Shown: positions 1-8,710, numbered from the stretch's first letter. The stretch is 64,000 nucleotides of DNA from Oceanobacillus iheyensis HTE831 (GCF_000011245.1 NC_004193.1:1156501-1220500); one strand, 5' to 3'. Made by a program: numbers and translations. Notes: generated from the letters alone by a model not told the origin.

Positions 1-29
1 GGTCATCGTTACGGTTTTTTAAATAAAAT

Positions 30-65
30 GTAAACCAATTGAGATAGTATCCATTATTGGTTTAC
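30..65. other. inverted repeat upstream of sigI
   Basis: GTAAACCAAT (30-39) is repeated in inverse orientation as ATTGGTTTAC (56-65) with a 16-nt loop. On the minus strand the hairpin is followed by a T-rich run, so it could be a terminator for a gene left of the window. The rest of 1-244 is AT-rich with no gene seen. An ACACCC / CGAA pair at about 189-217 could be a SigI-type promoter for autoregulation, but this is weak. Confidence 0.4.
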
Positions 66-244
66 GTTACCATTGACATACTCATTGATTCAAATGAGGT
101 TAGACTATAAAATGATAAATGGTGGGAACATCATATGATATATATAAAACAAATTATAATGAAAAGTACATATAAAATTAAAAATAATACACCCGAAAAG
201 ATAAAGAAAAATACGAATGATATGATGGTTGGGAGGTTCCTAAT

Positions 245-973
245 GTGATGATGAGTCAACTAAAGGAAACTCCTATAGAAGATAAAGTATATGCAATTCA
301 ACAAGGGAACAAATTTTTGCAAAATGAATTACTAAGAACGTATCAACCTTTTATAGCTAAGTGTGTATCGGAAGTATGTAAAAGATATATTGATCCAAAA
401 AGAGATGATGAATTTAGTATCGGATTGTCGGCTTTTAACGAAGCTATATTTTCGTATGTTCCAAATAAAGGAAGTTCTTTTTTATCGTTTGCAAAATTAG
501 TTATTAAACGGAAAGTTATTGATTATATCCGTTATCAGCAAAAGAGGACTGCGTCTTTATCATTAGATGAAACCTATGATGAAGAGCAAATGGAAAACTC
601 ACTGGAAATAGCTGCAGTTCAAGAAAAATACCAAATGGAGATTGATGCTCAAAACAGGAAAGAAGAAATTCTAGAATTTAAAGAGAAATTAAAGTTATAC
701 AAATTGTCATTAGTTGAATTAACTGAGGTATCGCCAAAACATCGTGATGCCCGAGAATCCGCAGTGAAAACTGCACGAATTCTTTTTAACGACCCAATTC
801 TCAGGGAATATGTATACAGAAAGAAAAAACTCCCTATTAAAGATTTGGTGAAAAAAGTCGATGTTAGTAAAAAAACATTGGAAAGAAATAGAAAGTTTAT
901 ACTCGCAATGTTTATTGTGCTTAGTGAGGACTATATCTATCTTAAGGAATATCTTAAGGGAGTGGGGCAATGA
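245..973 (+). CDS. sigI: RNA polymerase sigma factor SigI
   Basis: Alternative sigma factor of the SigI type (heat and envelope stress in Bacillus; polysaccharide sensing in clostridia). The 242-residue length fits the family (about 250). The N-terminal half has the region-2 core (FLSFAKLVIKRKVIDYIR, about residues 79-96), and the C-terminal part has a helix-turn-helix with DVSKKTLERNRKFI. Three candidate starts follow one another (GTG 245, ATG 248, ATG 251). The GGGAGG at 231-236 suits any of them, best GTG 245. The stop overlaps rsgI by 4 bases (ATGA), so the two are translationally coupled, as expected for a sigma/anti-sigma pair. Confidence 0.9.
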   Translation: MMMSQLKETPIEDKVYAIQQGNKFLQNELLRTYQPFIAKCVSEVCKRYIDPKRDDEFSIGLSAFNEAIFSYVPNKGSSFLSFAKLVIKRKVIDYIRYQQKRTASLSLDETYDEEQMENSLEIAAVQEKYQMEIDAQNRKEEILEFKEKLKLYKLSLVELTEVSPKHRDARESAVKTARILFNDPILREYVYRKKKLPIKDLVKKVDVSKKTLERNRKFILAMFIVLSEDYIYLKEYLKGVGQ

Positions 974-2193
974 AAAAAGGAATTGTGATGGAAAGGCATC
1001 GCAAATATACCATTTTAATGACAAAAGATGGTTCCTTTGTTAAAGGGAGAGTACTTTCGAATCAATCTGAGATTGGTGAAGAAGTTGTCTTTCGACCAAT
1101 AGGAAATCGCCAAGTTATGTTACGCAAGCAACGCGGCATACCTTGGAAGGTGTCTTTATTAGCTGCTGCAGTATTATTAGTTATTTTACCGATATATTTT
1201 TTATCTAATGGAGAGAAAGCTTTTGCGTATGTAACCGTAGATATCAATCCTAGTATCGAAATGCAAGTCGATGACCAATTTGAAGTGCAAACGATAGAAG
1301 CTATAAATGATGACGGAGAAGAGGTCATAGGGTCCTTAAGTGAATATGAACATGATTCTATTGAAGAGGTTATCCGACAGATTATCCTCGAGAGTGAGGA
1401 TCATGGATTTGCATCTGAGAAAAATATGGTTGTTGGTATAAGTTACTCAGGTGAAGATATTTCTTATTCGATTCCAAACCATTTGCAAAATTATTTATCA
1501 ACATTACAAGAATGGCGTGTAGCAACATTAGTTATACCTGAGGAGATACGTGAATTAGCACAGGAAGAAAAAACTTCAATGAATGAAATGATGGCGACTC
1601 AAATGAACGACAATGAGGAATTGATAGATGAGGAAGCGTTAGATTCTAATGATAAAGCAATTATAAATTCTTTTTTTAATGAAATAGAAGAAGCGAATCC
1701 TGATTCATCAAAACAAGAAACGGAAAAAAAAGAGGATACAGAAGCCATCAATGAGGAAGAAAATAGTGAAAATGAAATAAAACAAAATATAGCTAATTCA
1801 GCACAAAAAAAAGAAATTGTAAATACAGTTGAAGAGGATCAAGATGAGAACATACCTGATAAAGAACATAAGGTAAGAGAAGAAAAAAAGGAACGAACCC
1901 CTGAAAAACATTGGGAAAACAAACAGGTTCCGTCAGAAAAAGATAATAAAAAAAAACAACATGAAGATAAAAACCATAAGTCTAAATTAGATGAAGAAAT
2001 ACATGATAAATATAAAGAAGAACATAAAAATTTTAAAGAGCATAAAAGCAAAAGCTATAAAGAACATAAAAATTATAAAAAGCATAAGAATGGTAAAGAC
2101 AAACGGAATGGACATCATCATAGAACAAACTCAAAACATAAACATAATGAATTACCAAAGAAAGAAAAAAATCATAATAAAGAATTTAAATGA
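970..2193 (+). CDS. rsgI: anti-sigma-I factor RsgI
   Basis: Membrane anti-sigma factor expected to hold SigI inactive. The N-terminal cytosolic RsgI domain covers about residues 1-55. A single membrane segment lies at about 61-78 (VSLLAAAVLLVILPIYFL). The conserved juxtamembrane block AYVTVDINPSIEMQVD follows at 86-102. The extracytoplasmic C-terminus, from about residue 230, is low complexity, first Glu/Asn-rich and then extremely Lys/His/Glu-rich with repeated KEHK-like motifs. It has no recognisable sensor domain such as the carbohydrate-binding modules of clostridial RsgI. GGGAGTGGGG precedes the ATG at 970. An internal ATG at 988 also has a plausible site, but homologues include these residues. 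Confidence 0.9.
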   Translation: MKKGIVMERHRKYTILMTKDGSFVKGRVLSNQSEIGEEVVFRPIGNRQVMLRKQRGIPWKVSLLAAAVLLVILPIYFLSNGEKAFAYVTVDINPSIEMQVDDQFEVQTIEAINDDGEEVIGSLSEYEHDSIEEVIRQIILESEDHGFASEKNMVVGISYSGEDISYSIPNHLQNYLSTLQEWRVATLVIPEEIRELAQEEKTSMNEMMATQMNDNEELIDEEALDSNDKAIINSFFNEIEEANPDSSKQETEKKEDTEAINEEENSENEIKQNIANSAQKKEIVNTVEEDQDENIPDKEHKVREEKKERTPEKHWENKQVPSEKDNKKKQHEDKNHKSKLDEEIHDKYKEEHKNFKEHKSKSYKEHKNYKKHKNGKDKRNGHHHRTNSKHKHNELPKKEKNHNKEFK

Positions 2194-2216
2194 TGGGAAA
2201 AATTCTCCCATCATTT
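2188..2216. terminator. terminator at the end of rsgI
   Basis: AAATGATGGGA (2188-2198) pairs perfectly with TCCCATCATTT (2206-2216). It overlaps the rsgI stop codon and lies between convergent genes, so it probably works in both directions. Confidence 0.8.
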
Positions 2217-2224
2217 AAGTGTGG

Positions 2225-2470
2225 TTACATTTCTATTTTCTCCGGATTTAAAGGTGTTGTTAACTTCATTGCATGTTCTAAATAATACAATAAAGTATCA
2301 TGTGAACTCAGTACTTGCTGATGATCCATAGAAAAGTGGTAATCGTTTAAGAAACGTTCAATTTTCTTTGATAACATATCATCTTTTGTACGTACCATGA
2401 GCACTAATAAATCATCCCATTGCCCCCAAAGTGTATAATACAATGCTTTATCGTAATCTGGAATAACCAT
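2225..2470 (-). CDS. yhdB: YhdB-like small protein
   Basis: Conserved 81-residue protein of unknown function. The N-terminal text DYDKALYYTLWGQWDDLL followed by LMVRTKDDMLSKKIERFL resembles Bacillus YhdB as I remember it. It has no signal peptide or membrane segment and is probably a soluble helical protein. It is convergent to rsgI and shares its terminator. GGAGGGAATAAGG precedes the ATG at 2470. The family assignment is from memory; the coding status is supported by composition and ribosome binding site. Confidence 0.65.
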   Translation of the reverse strand: MVIPDYDKALYYTLWGQWDDLLVLMVRTKDDMLSKKIERFLNDYHFSMDHQQVLSSHDTLLYYLEHAMKLTTPLNPEKIEM

Positions 2471-2636
2471 CCTTATTCCCTCCTTACTCGAAAAGGATAT
2501 TTCTTATTTTGCCCGGTTTCTATATATAATGTCTTTTACATTAATGGTGTGTCTGCCAAAAAAAGGTGACATAAATGTGCATAAAAAGAAAATATCAATA
2601 CAAAATAAAGGCAAATAAGGTAAGGAGGAAAAAGTT

Positions 2637-3203
2637 ATGAAATTACGTATATTTGCGATTATGGCTTTACTATTTGTGCTTGTAGCTTGTCAGAATGCAG
2701 AAGAAAATTCAATGGATAATAATAATATGGGTGAAGGCAATGTGGAACCTACTCGCTATGACAACAACTCTAATTTAGGACAAGAAATGTCTGATAAAAA
2801 CAATTCCATGCAGCGAGATGCAGATCAAAATCAAAATACTAAGTACGATGTATCAGAAGAAGCTGCTAAAAAAATAGCAGAAAAAGTAGAAGGAATTGAA
2901 GATGCATATGTATTAACTACCGATAACAATGCATATGTTGGAGCACATTTAAATCAAGAAAATAATAACAATGGAAACAATAGTCAATCTGGAGACAATG
3001 TATCTGATGAAATGAAAGAACAAATAGCAAATATTGTTCGTTCGGTTGATAATTCCATTGAAAATGTTTATGTTACTACAAATCCTGATTTTATGGATTT
3101 AACGGATCGATATATGAATGATGTAGATGAAGGTCGTCCTGTTGAAGGATTCTTCGATCAAATAGGAAATATGATTGAACGCGTTTTCCCGAATAACCGA
3201 TAA
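2637..3203 (+). CDS. YhcN/YlaJ-family sporulation lipoprotein
   Basis: Exported lipoprotein. The signal peptide MKLRIFAIMALLFVLVAC ends in the lipobox LVAC with Cys18 as the lipidated residue. The mature part begins with an Asn/Met/Asp-rich linker and continues with the YhcN/YlaJ-type core (EEAAKKIAEKVEGIEDAYVL, then a second block around DEMKEQIANIVRSVDNSIENVYV). The family is associated with the spore inner membrane and germination or outgrowth in Bacillus. AAGGAGG (2622-2628) gives a clear start. Monocistronic. A GCATA-type motif upstream could be a forespore promoter, but I cannot support it firmly. Confidence 0.8.
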   Translation: MKLRIFAIMALLFVLVACQNAEENSMDNNNMGEGNVEPTRYDNNSNLGQEMSDKNNSMQRDADQNQNTKYDVSEEAAKKIAEKVEGIEDAYVLTTDNNAYVGAHLNQENNNNGNNSQSGDNVSDEMKEQIANIVRSVDNSIENVYVTTNPDFMDLTDRYMNDVDEGRPVEGFFDQIGNMIERVFPNNR

Positions 3204-3222
3204 ATTTATAATGAAAGTCCGT

Positions 3223-3270
3223 AACTGTCAAGATGAGGCCCAATCCGGTCAAACTCTTGACAGTTTTTTA
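3223..3270 (+). terminator. terminator of the YhcN-type gene
   Basis: AACTGTCAAGA (3223-3233) and TCTTGACAGTT (3255-3265) form an 11-bp stem with a 21-nt loop, followed by TTTTTA. Confidence 0.85.
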
Positions 3271-3343
3271 TTTGAGTTAATTTCATAACTAGTGATTCAT
3301 TTCATGAAAATTAAATTCCTTTTCTTTCATGATACACATATGA

Positions 3344-3393
3344 TATAGTGTAGACATATAATTATTAGTATCCAAAGCGTTTTACTTGGAATT
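3344..3393 (+). promoter_or_regulatory. promoter and candidate CymR-type operator of the yrrT-luxS-mccAB operon
   Basis: A TATAGT -10 candidate lies at 3344-3349; its -35 is poor. Directly downstream is an inverted repeat TCCAA (3371-3375) N10 TTGGA (3386-3390), with TTGGAATT at its right half. In B. subtilis the orthologous operon is repressed by the cysteine regulator CymR, and from memory its sites include TTGGAAT-like halves. The position, just past the -10, would suit a repressor. The identity is inference. Confidence 0.45.
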
Positions 3394-3418
3394 AATATAA
3401 ATGGAGAGGAAACCATCA

Positions 3419-4060
3419 ATGGGTAGAGAATTTATAGATATTTTTGAGGATTGGGCACCTTTATATGACGACAGTGTGACTGGGAAAGATGCACAATATG
3501 AAAAGGTGTTTGAACATTATGATCAAATTCTTTCAGAAGTAGTAGAAAATAGCCAAGATAAGGTACTGGAGTTTGGTGTTGGGACGGGAAATTTAACAAA
3601 ACAGTTGCTCAATGCGGGAAAGACCGTAATTGGAATTGAACCATCGACAGCAATGAGGGAAATTGCTAAAAAGAAACTTCCTGGTATTACAATCCTGGAT
3701 GGTGATTTTATAAATTTCCCAACATTGACAATGCCAATTGACAGTATCGTTAGCACATATGCGTTTCATCATTTAACTGATGAGGAAAAAGAGCAAGCAA
3801 TTAAACAATTTCATGAAGTACTACAACCAGAAGGTATGGTAGTATTTGGAGATACAATGTTTGAAACGAAAGAAGCGAAACAAAACCAAATTGATTTAGC
3901 TAGAAAACAAGGTTTTAAAGCATTAGCTGAGGATTTAGAGCGAGAATATTATCCGATAATCAAAACAGTCCGGAATGCTTTTGAAAAGTACAATTTTCAT
4001 GTATCATTTAAACAGATGAATGATTTTGTGTGGATAATCAGCGCAAAAAAATTAGCATGA
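3419..4060 (+). CDS. yrrT: YrrT-like SAM-dependent methyltransferase
   Basis: Class I methyltransferase of 213 residues. SAM-binding motif I is VLEFGVGTGNLT (about residues 49-60), followed by the acidic end of strand 2 (VIGIEPS) and the motif DGDFINFP. The start at 3419 (MGREF..., as in Bacillus YrrT) is preferred over the ATG at 3401 because GGAGAGGA (3403-3410) is 8 bases before it. First gene of the sulfur-recycling operon; YrrT is thought to act in the SAM cycle, but its methyl acceptor is not known to me. Confidence 0.85.
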   Translation: MGREFIDIFEDWAPLYDDSVTGKDAQYEKVFEHYDQILSEVVENSQDKVLEFGVGTGNLTKQLLNAGKTVIGIEPSTAMREIAKKKLPGITILDGDFINFPTLTMPIDSIVSTYAFHHLTDEEKEQAIKQFHEVLQPEGMVVFGDTMFETKEAKQNQIDLARKQGFKALAEDLEREYYPIIKTVRNAFEKYNFHVSFKQMNDFVWIISAKKLA

Positions 4061-4075
4061 AGGAGAGATATACCA

Positions 4076-4537
4076 ATGACTAAAAAAATGAATGTAGAAA
4101 GTTTTAATCTTGATCATACAAAAGTAAAAGCTCCCTATGTAAGATTAGTTGGGGTTACTGAAGGTGCAAATGGTGATAAAGTGCACAAGTATGACATTCG
4201 TATTAAACAACCAAATAAAGCACACATGGAAATGCCAGGTCTCCATTCGTTAGAACATCTAATGGCAGAAAATATTCGAAACCATTCTGATGCAGTTCTT
4301 GATATTGGACCGATGGGATGTCAGACAGGATTTTATCTATCATTAATTAATCATGATGATTATGATGATGTTCTTACAATGATTGAAAAAACGCTAGAAG
4401 ACGTTTTACAAGCTACTGAAGTACCAGCTTGTAATGAAGTTCAGTGTGGATGGGCTGCAAATCATAGCCTTTTAGGTGCTCAGGAAATTGCAAAAGAAAT
4501 GTTAAATGAAAAAGCAAGCTGGTCAGAAGTATTTTAA
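4076..4537 (+). CDS. luxS: S-ribosylhomocysteine lyase (autoinducer-2 synthase)
   Basis: LuxS cleaves S-ribosylhomocysteine to homocysteine and DPD, the AI-2 precursor. All key residues are visible: zinc-binding HSLEH (His57, Glu60, His61), the catalytic Cys82 in GCQTGF, and the zinc ligand Cys124 in QCGWAANH. The 153-residue length and the short loop between the histidines and Cys82 match the staphylococcal-type proteins. It is 15 bp after yrrT with AAGGAGAG before its ATG. In B. subtilis luxS is elsewhere and mtnN occupies this slot; here the product homocysteine feeds the next two genes. Confidence 0.95.
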   Translation: MTKKMNVESFNLDHTKVKAPYVRLVGVTEGANGDKVHKYDIRIKQPNKAHMEMPGLHSLEHLMAENIRNHSDAVLDIGPMGCQTGFYLSLINHDDYDDVLTMIEKTLEDVLQATEVPACNEVQCGWAANHSLLGAQEIAKEMLNEKASWSEVF

Positions 4538-4590
4538 AAAAATAAAATCCTCATTGTACTCTTTCTCTCCAAGGTAGGAGTGACAATTCA

Positions 4591-5520
4591 TTGGCAATTT
4601 ATGAATCGATACAACAATTGATTGGCAATACACCTTTATTAAGAATTAATGAGATGGACATTCCAAATAATGTTCATCTCTATGCAAAATTAGAATTTTT
4701 AAATCCTGGCGGAAGTGTAAAAGATCGTTTAGGACAATATTTAATTGATAAAGCTTGGGAGCAAGGCTTTCTTCGAGAGGGAAGTACAATAATCGAACCA
4801 ACAGCTGGAAATACTGGTATTGGTTTAGCTTTAGCTGCTAGAACGAAAAAGTTGTCGGTTATTTTTTGTGTACCTGAGCAATTTAGTGTCGAAAAGCAAC
4901 AAATCATGAGAGCTTTAGGTGCAACTATCATTCATACTCCAAAAGAAAAAGGGATGATGGGTGCAATAGAAAAAGCTGAACAATTAGTTGAAGAAATCCC
5001 AAATAGCTATTCTCCACAGCAGTTTTCAAATAAATTTAATCCTATGACCTATTATGAGACGATGGCACCGGAAATTTGGAGTGATTTACAAGGAGATATT
5101 GATATCTTTGTAGCGGGTGCGGGATCGGGAGGTACTTTTACAGGTTGTGCGAGTTATTTTAAGGAAAGAAAAAACTCGATTCATAATGTTATCGTTGAGC
5201 CCGTTGGTTCAATTTTAGGGGGAGGAGAAGCTGGTCCACATTTAACCGAAGGAATTGGAATGGAATTTATCCCTGAGTACATGAATCAAAGCTTTATGGA
5301 TGAGGTACAAACTATTTCGGATAAAGAAGCTTTTTCGATGGTAGAAGAACTTGCTAGAAAAGAAGGATTGTTAGTGGGTAGTTCTTCTGGTTCAGCGATG
5401 GTAGCTGCTTTAAACAAAGCAAGAGAAGCTAGATCAGGAACGACAATTGTTACTATTCTTCCTGATGGAAGTGATCGCTATTTAAGTAAACAGATTTATA
5501 ATGTGTCAAAGCAATTGTAA
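4591..5520 (+). CDS. mccA: cystathionine beta-synthase, O-acetylserine-dependent (CysK/MccA family)
   Basis: PLP enzyme of the cysteine synthase fold, 309 residues. IGNTPLLR lies near residue 11, the PLP lysine is Lys44 in GGSVKDR, an AGNTGIG substrate loop follows, and the phosphate-binding loop is GSGGTFTG (about 177-184). In the B. subtilis operon this enzyme (YrhA/MccA) condenses O-acetylserine with homocysteine to cystathionine; the neighbouring mccB supports that over a simple cysteine synthase. The start is TTG 4591 with GGTAGGAGTG 8 bases upstream. The 53-bp gap from luxS has no clear terminator. Confidence 0.88.
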   Translation: MAIYESIQQLIGNTPLLRINEMDIPNNVHLYAKLEFLNPGGSVKDRLGQYLIDKAWEQGFLREGSTIIEPTAGNTGIGLALAARTKKLSVIFCVPEQFSVEKQQIMRALGATIIHTPKEKGMMGAIEKAEQLVEEIPNSYSPQQFSNKFNPMTYYETMAPEIWSDLQGDIDIFVAGAGSGGTFTGCASYFKERKNSIHNVIVEPVGSILGGGEAGPHLTEGIGMEFIPEYMNQSFMDEVQTISDKEAFSMVEELARKEGLLVGSSSGSAMVAALNKAREARSGTTIVTILPDGSDRYLSKQIYNVSKQL

Positions 5521-5534
5521 AGGAGTTTGGAGAG

Positions 5535-6668
5535 ATGAGAGATAAGACAAAAATGATACATGGTGGAATTACTTCAGATGAACGTACTGGAGCAGTAAAT
5601 GTCCCGATATATCAAGTAAGCACATATAAACAAGATGCTCCAGGAGAACACCGTGGTTACGAGTATTCTCGTACGGGAAATCCTACTAGACATGCACTCG
5701 AAACTGTAATTGCCGAATTAGAAGAAGGGAATGCTGGCTTTGCTTTTGGATCAGGAATGGCTGCCATTACTTCGATTATGATGTTATTGGAATCCGGAGA
5801 TCATGTCATCATGACAGATGATGTCTACGGCGGATCTTACCGATTAATGACTAAAGTGTTGAATCAGTATAATATAGAGCATACTTTTATTGATACAAGT
5901 TCAGAGGAATCTGTGATCAATGCGATTAAACCAAATACAAAAGCGATTTATGTAGAAACACCAACTAATCCGTTGTTGAAAATTACAGATATTAAGGAAA
6001 TATCAACGATTGCGCAAAAACATAATCTTTTACTAATTGTAGATAACACTTTTGCAACTCCCTATTGGCAAAAACCACTAACAATGGGTGCAGATATTGT
6101 ATTGCATAGTGCTACGAAGTATATTGGTGGACATAGTGATGTTGTTGCGGGATTAGTGGCAGTGAAATCCAATGAATTAGCGGAACGGATTCATTTTATA
6201 CAAAACTCTGTAGGAGCAGTACTTGGCCCACAAGACTCATGGCTCTTACAACGTGGAATTAAAACCTTAGCAATTCGTATGGAAGCTATTGAGCAAAACA
6301 CGAAAAAACTAATTGCTTATTTAGAACAGAATCCAAGAGTAGAAAAAATATATTATCCTGGACTAGAAAATCATCCAGGACACCATATTGCCAAACAACA
6401 AGCATCCGGGTTTGGTGGAATGGTATCGATAGATGTAGGAAGTGGCGACCTTGCAGATAAAATTTTAAGCAAAGTAGAATTTTTTACACTGGCAGAAAGT
6501 CTTGGTGCCATTGAAAGTTTGATATCGATTCCTGCCAAAATGACACATGCCTCTATACCTGCTGACCGTAGACAAGAACTTGGTATTACTGACGGATTAA
6601 TTCGTTTATCGGTTGGTATTGAAGATATAGATGACCTTATTGACGATTTAGAAAAATCGATGCAGTAA
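5535..6668 (+). CDS. mccB: cystathionine gamma-lyase / homocysteine gamma-lyase
   Basis: Cys/Met-metabolism PLP enzyme of 377 residues, the normal family length. YEYSRTGNPTR (about 43-52) and the substrate-phosphate region GSGMAA (72-77) are present, and the PLP-binding lysine is Lys195 in HSATKYIGGHSD. It splits cystathionine to cysteine and so completes the path from S-ribosylhomocysteine (luxS) through homocysteine and cystathionine (mccA). It starts 14 bp after mccA with AAGGAGTTTGGAGAG upstream and is followed by a strong terminator. Confidence 0.9.
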   Translation: MRDKTKMIHGGITSDERTGAVNVPIYQVSTYKQDAPGEHRGYEYSRTGNPTRHALETVIAELEEGNAGFAFGSGMAAITSIMMLLESGDHVIMTDDVYGGSYRLMTKVLNQYNIEHTFIDTSSEESVINAIKPNTKAIYVETPTNPLLKITDIKEISTIAQKHNLLLIVDNTFATPYWQKPLTMGADIVLHSATKYIGGHSDVVAGLVAVKSNELAERIHFIQNSVGAVLGPQDSWLLQRGIKTLAIRMEAIEQNTKKLIAYLEQNPRVEKIYYPGLENHPGHHIAKQQASGFGGMVSIDVGSGDLADKILSKVEFFTLAESLGAIESLISIPAKMTHASIPADRRQELGITDGLIRLSVGIEDIDDLIDDLEKSMQ

Positions 6669-6676
6669 GTAAGATA

Positions 6677-6712
6677 AAGGACTATTTCCTATATGGAAAT
6701 AGTCTTTTTTTT
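6677..6712 (+). terminator. terminator of the yrrT-luxS-mccAB operon
   Basis: GACTATTTCC (6680-6689), loop TATAT, GGAAATAGTC (6695-6704), then eight T residues. Confidence 0.9.
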
Positions 6713-6715
6713 GTT

Positions 6716-7131
6716 GTCTAGGAAATTAAAAAATTTGGGGGCTGTGGATAAACAACTAAGTTAATAAGCCACGTCCAGCTCCAGCGCCCATCACCTATTG
6801 TCCTTCCGGAAACCTCCTTACGATAAAGAAGACTGCCGAGTGTTCTTTGTGAGGCATAGTCGCACTTATGCCAATGGTGAAAAGAAGACTGCCGAGTGTT
6901 CTTTGTGAGGCATAGTCGCACTTATGCCAATGGTGAAAAGAAGGCTGCCGAATGTCCTTTGTGAGGCATAGTCGCACTTATACCCTTGCGGTGAAAGTCA
7001 ACATCGATTCGCATACGCTTATCGTGTTTCCTTTATCTCAAAGAAATAAAGAAGTTCGACCAGTCGAACCACCCCTTGAAAAACAGGGGCGCAGGACATA
7101 CGGTGATAAACGGGCGCTTGCGCTTTTGTTC
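6716..7131 (+). repeat. intergenic repeat family A, copy 1 (longest)
   Basis: Begins GTCTAGGAAATT and ends GGGCGCTTGCGCTTTTGTTC, like copies at 10007-10311, 24150-24327, 24329-24536 and 43853-44119. Shared blocks in order: GTGGATAAACAACTAAGTTA, CCACGTCCAGCTCCAGCG, CATCACCTATTGTCCTTCCG, the GGCATAGTCGCACTTAT hairpin module, CATCGATTCGCATACGCTTA and GGACATACGGTGAT. Copy 1 differs in having the hairpin module three times. No protein signal. It lies after the mccB terminator and before the dipeptidase gene. Confidence 0.9.
6825..6994 (+). repeat. three tandem copies of a 56-58 bp hairpin module inside repeat A1
   Basis: Units start at 6825, 6881 and 6937 (exact 56-bp period). The first two are identical; the third has substitutions and 2 extra bases and matches the single module of the other copies. 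Units 1 and 2 contain the inverted repeat GGCATA-N8-TATGCC. Confidence 0.9.
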
Positions 7132-7276
7132 CAAAGGGAAGAACAGGATAAAATAAAATTGCTTTGGATTTTGCTCTTTTTAGGCCAAGTGATGCTAGAA
7201 ACAATTCATTGGTTGTACTATAATCATTGTAATACGAAGTTTGTTTTATTATGCAAATAATTGAGGAGGTAATAGG

Positions 7277-8638
7277 ATGAGTGAAAAAGCATTACGTTAT
7301 TTACAAGAACATCGAGAAGATATGTTAAACAGGTTATATCGCTTTTTGTCTATACCAAGTGTAAGTACAGACTCCAAACATAAACAAGATATTGGCAAGG
7401 CAGCTGATTTTTTAATTACATACTTAGAAGAACTATCATTTACAAATATTGAAAAAGTAGAAACAGAAGGACATCCTCTCGTATACGGTGAATATATGGA
7501 AGCCGGGGAAGATGCACCTACTGTATTATTGTATGGTCATTATGATGTTCAGCCTGTTGATCCAATTGAATTATGGGATAGTGATCCATTTAAGCCTGAA
7601 CTTAGAGATGGACGTATTTTTGCCCGAGGTTCAAGTGATGATAAAGGTCAGGTGTTTATGCACTTGGCTGTATTTGAAGCTTATTTAAAGACAGCAGGAA
7701 AGCTTCCGGTTAATGTCAAAGTTTGTATTGAAGGGGAAGAGGAGATCGGTAGTGAAAATTTATATGATCTTCTACAAAAAAATAAAGAAAAATTCAAGGC
7801 AGATTTTGCAGTTATTTCTGATTCTGGAATGGCAGAAAAAAATCAACCAACGATTTTATATGGTTTAAAAGGCTTTACTGGTATCGAAATTAAAGTAACT
7901 GGTCCAGATCATGATTTACATTCTGGAATGTATGGTGGAGCAGTTAGAAATCCAATTATGGCTTTAAGTCATATCTTATCGTCTTTAAAAGATAAAGACG
8001 AGGTAATCACTGTAGAAGGTTTCTATGACAATGTGGAAGACATTTCAGATGAAGAGCGTAAATTAATGGATCAGGCACCAGGTGAAGACTTTATTCATGC
8101 TACCGGTATCCCTGAAGTTGCATCAGAAAAAGGGTATACAGCGAAGGAACATACAATGGGTAGACCAACGCTAGAAGTAAACGGAATTTATGGAGGATAT
8201 CAAGGAGAAGGTACAAAGACAATTATTCCATCAACTGCCACAGCAAAAATCACTTGTAGATTAGTGCCAGGGCAAGATCCAGTAGATATTCAGGATAAAT
8301 TAGTCAATCATGTAAATAATTCTACGCCTTCAGGTGTTACTGTAGAAGTGAAGAAAGAAAAACTCTCTGCTAAAGCGTATAAGGTGGAACCGACACATCC
8401 ATTGATACAAAAAGCAGCCAAAAGCTACACAAAAGCGTTTAATAAAGATACGGTTTTCTTACGCATGGGTGGTTCCATTCCTGTTGTAGAATGGTTTGAA
8501 TCTATTTATCAATTCCCTATTGTATTATTAGGTTTTGGAACACCTGAAGATCGTTTGCACTCACCAAACGAAAGTTTTCCATTAGATAGTTTTGATAAAG
8601 GTATGGAAACGCTCGTATACTATTGGAGTGAATTGTAA
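7277..8638 (+). CDS. M20-family dipeptidase
   Basis: Metallopeptidase of the M20 (carnosinase-like) family, 453 residues, cytosolic. Metal and catalytic residues are seen in YGHYDVQPVDP (His-x-Asp, about residues 86-96), SSDDKGQ (bridging Asp, about 119) and EGEEEIGSE (catalytic Glu pair, about 151-159). The dimerisation domain follows (DHDLHSGMYGG), and the C-terminal histidine ligand lies in DRLHSPNE. It should release amino acids from dipeptides. GAGGAGGTAATAGG lies just before the ATG. Monocistronic; no neighbour narrows the substrate. Confidence 0.85.
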   Translation: MSEKALRYLQEHREDMLNRLYRFLSIPSVSTDSKHKQDIGKAADFLITYLEELSFTNIEKVETEGHPLVYGEYMEAGEDAPTVLLYGHYDVQPVDPIELWDSDPFKPELRDGRIFARGSSDDKGQVFMHLAVFEAYLKTAGKLPVNVKVCIEGEEEIGSENLYDLLQKNKEKFKADFAVISDSGMAEKNQPTILYGLKGFTGIEIKVTGPDHDLHSGMYGGAVRNPIMALSHILSSLKDKDEVITVEGFYDNVEDISDEERKLMDQAPGEDFIHATGIPEVASEKGYTAKEHTMGRPTLEVNGIYGGYQGEGTKTIIPSTATAKITCRLVPGQDPVDIQDKLVNHVNNSTPSGVTVEVKKEKLSAKAYKVEPTHPLIQKAAKSYTKAFNKDTVFLRMGGSIPVVEWFESIYQFPIVLLGFGTPEDRLHSPNESFPLDSFDKGMETLVYYWSEL

Positions 8639-8710
8639 TTACGATATATTTACGAATTGGCTATATTATAATATCGGGAAATAAAGCGTTTATTTAAGGA
8701 GGGGTCAGGC

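Noticed and set aside
1839..2218. Alternative frames over the Lys/His-rich rsgI tail
   Set aside because: Low-complexity codons keep other frames open; no start signals, and rsgI explains the region.
6825..6994. CRISPR-like array
   Set aside because: Units are head-to-tail repeats without unique spacers, only three copies, and no cas genes nearby.
6718..7260. Open frames of 60-100 codons within repeat A1 on both strands
   Set aside because: They follow the repeat, are duplicated by the 56-bp tandem units, lack ribosome binding sites and are not kept in other copies of the element.
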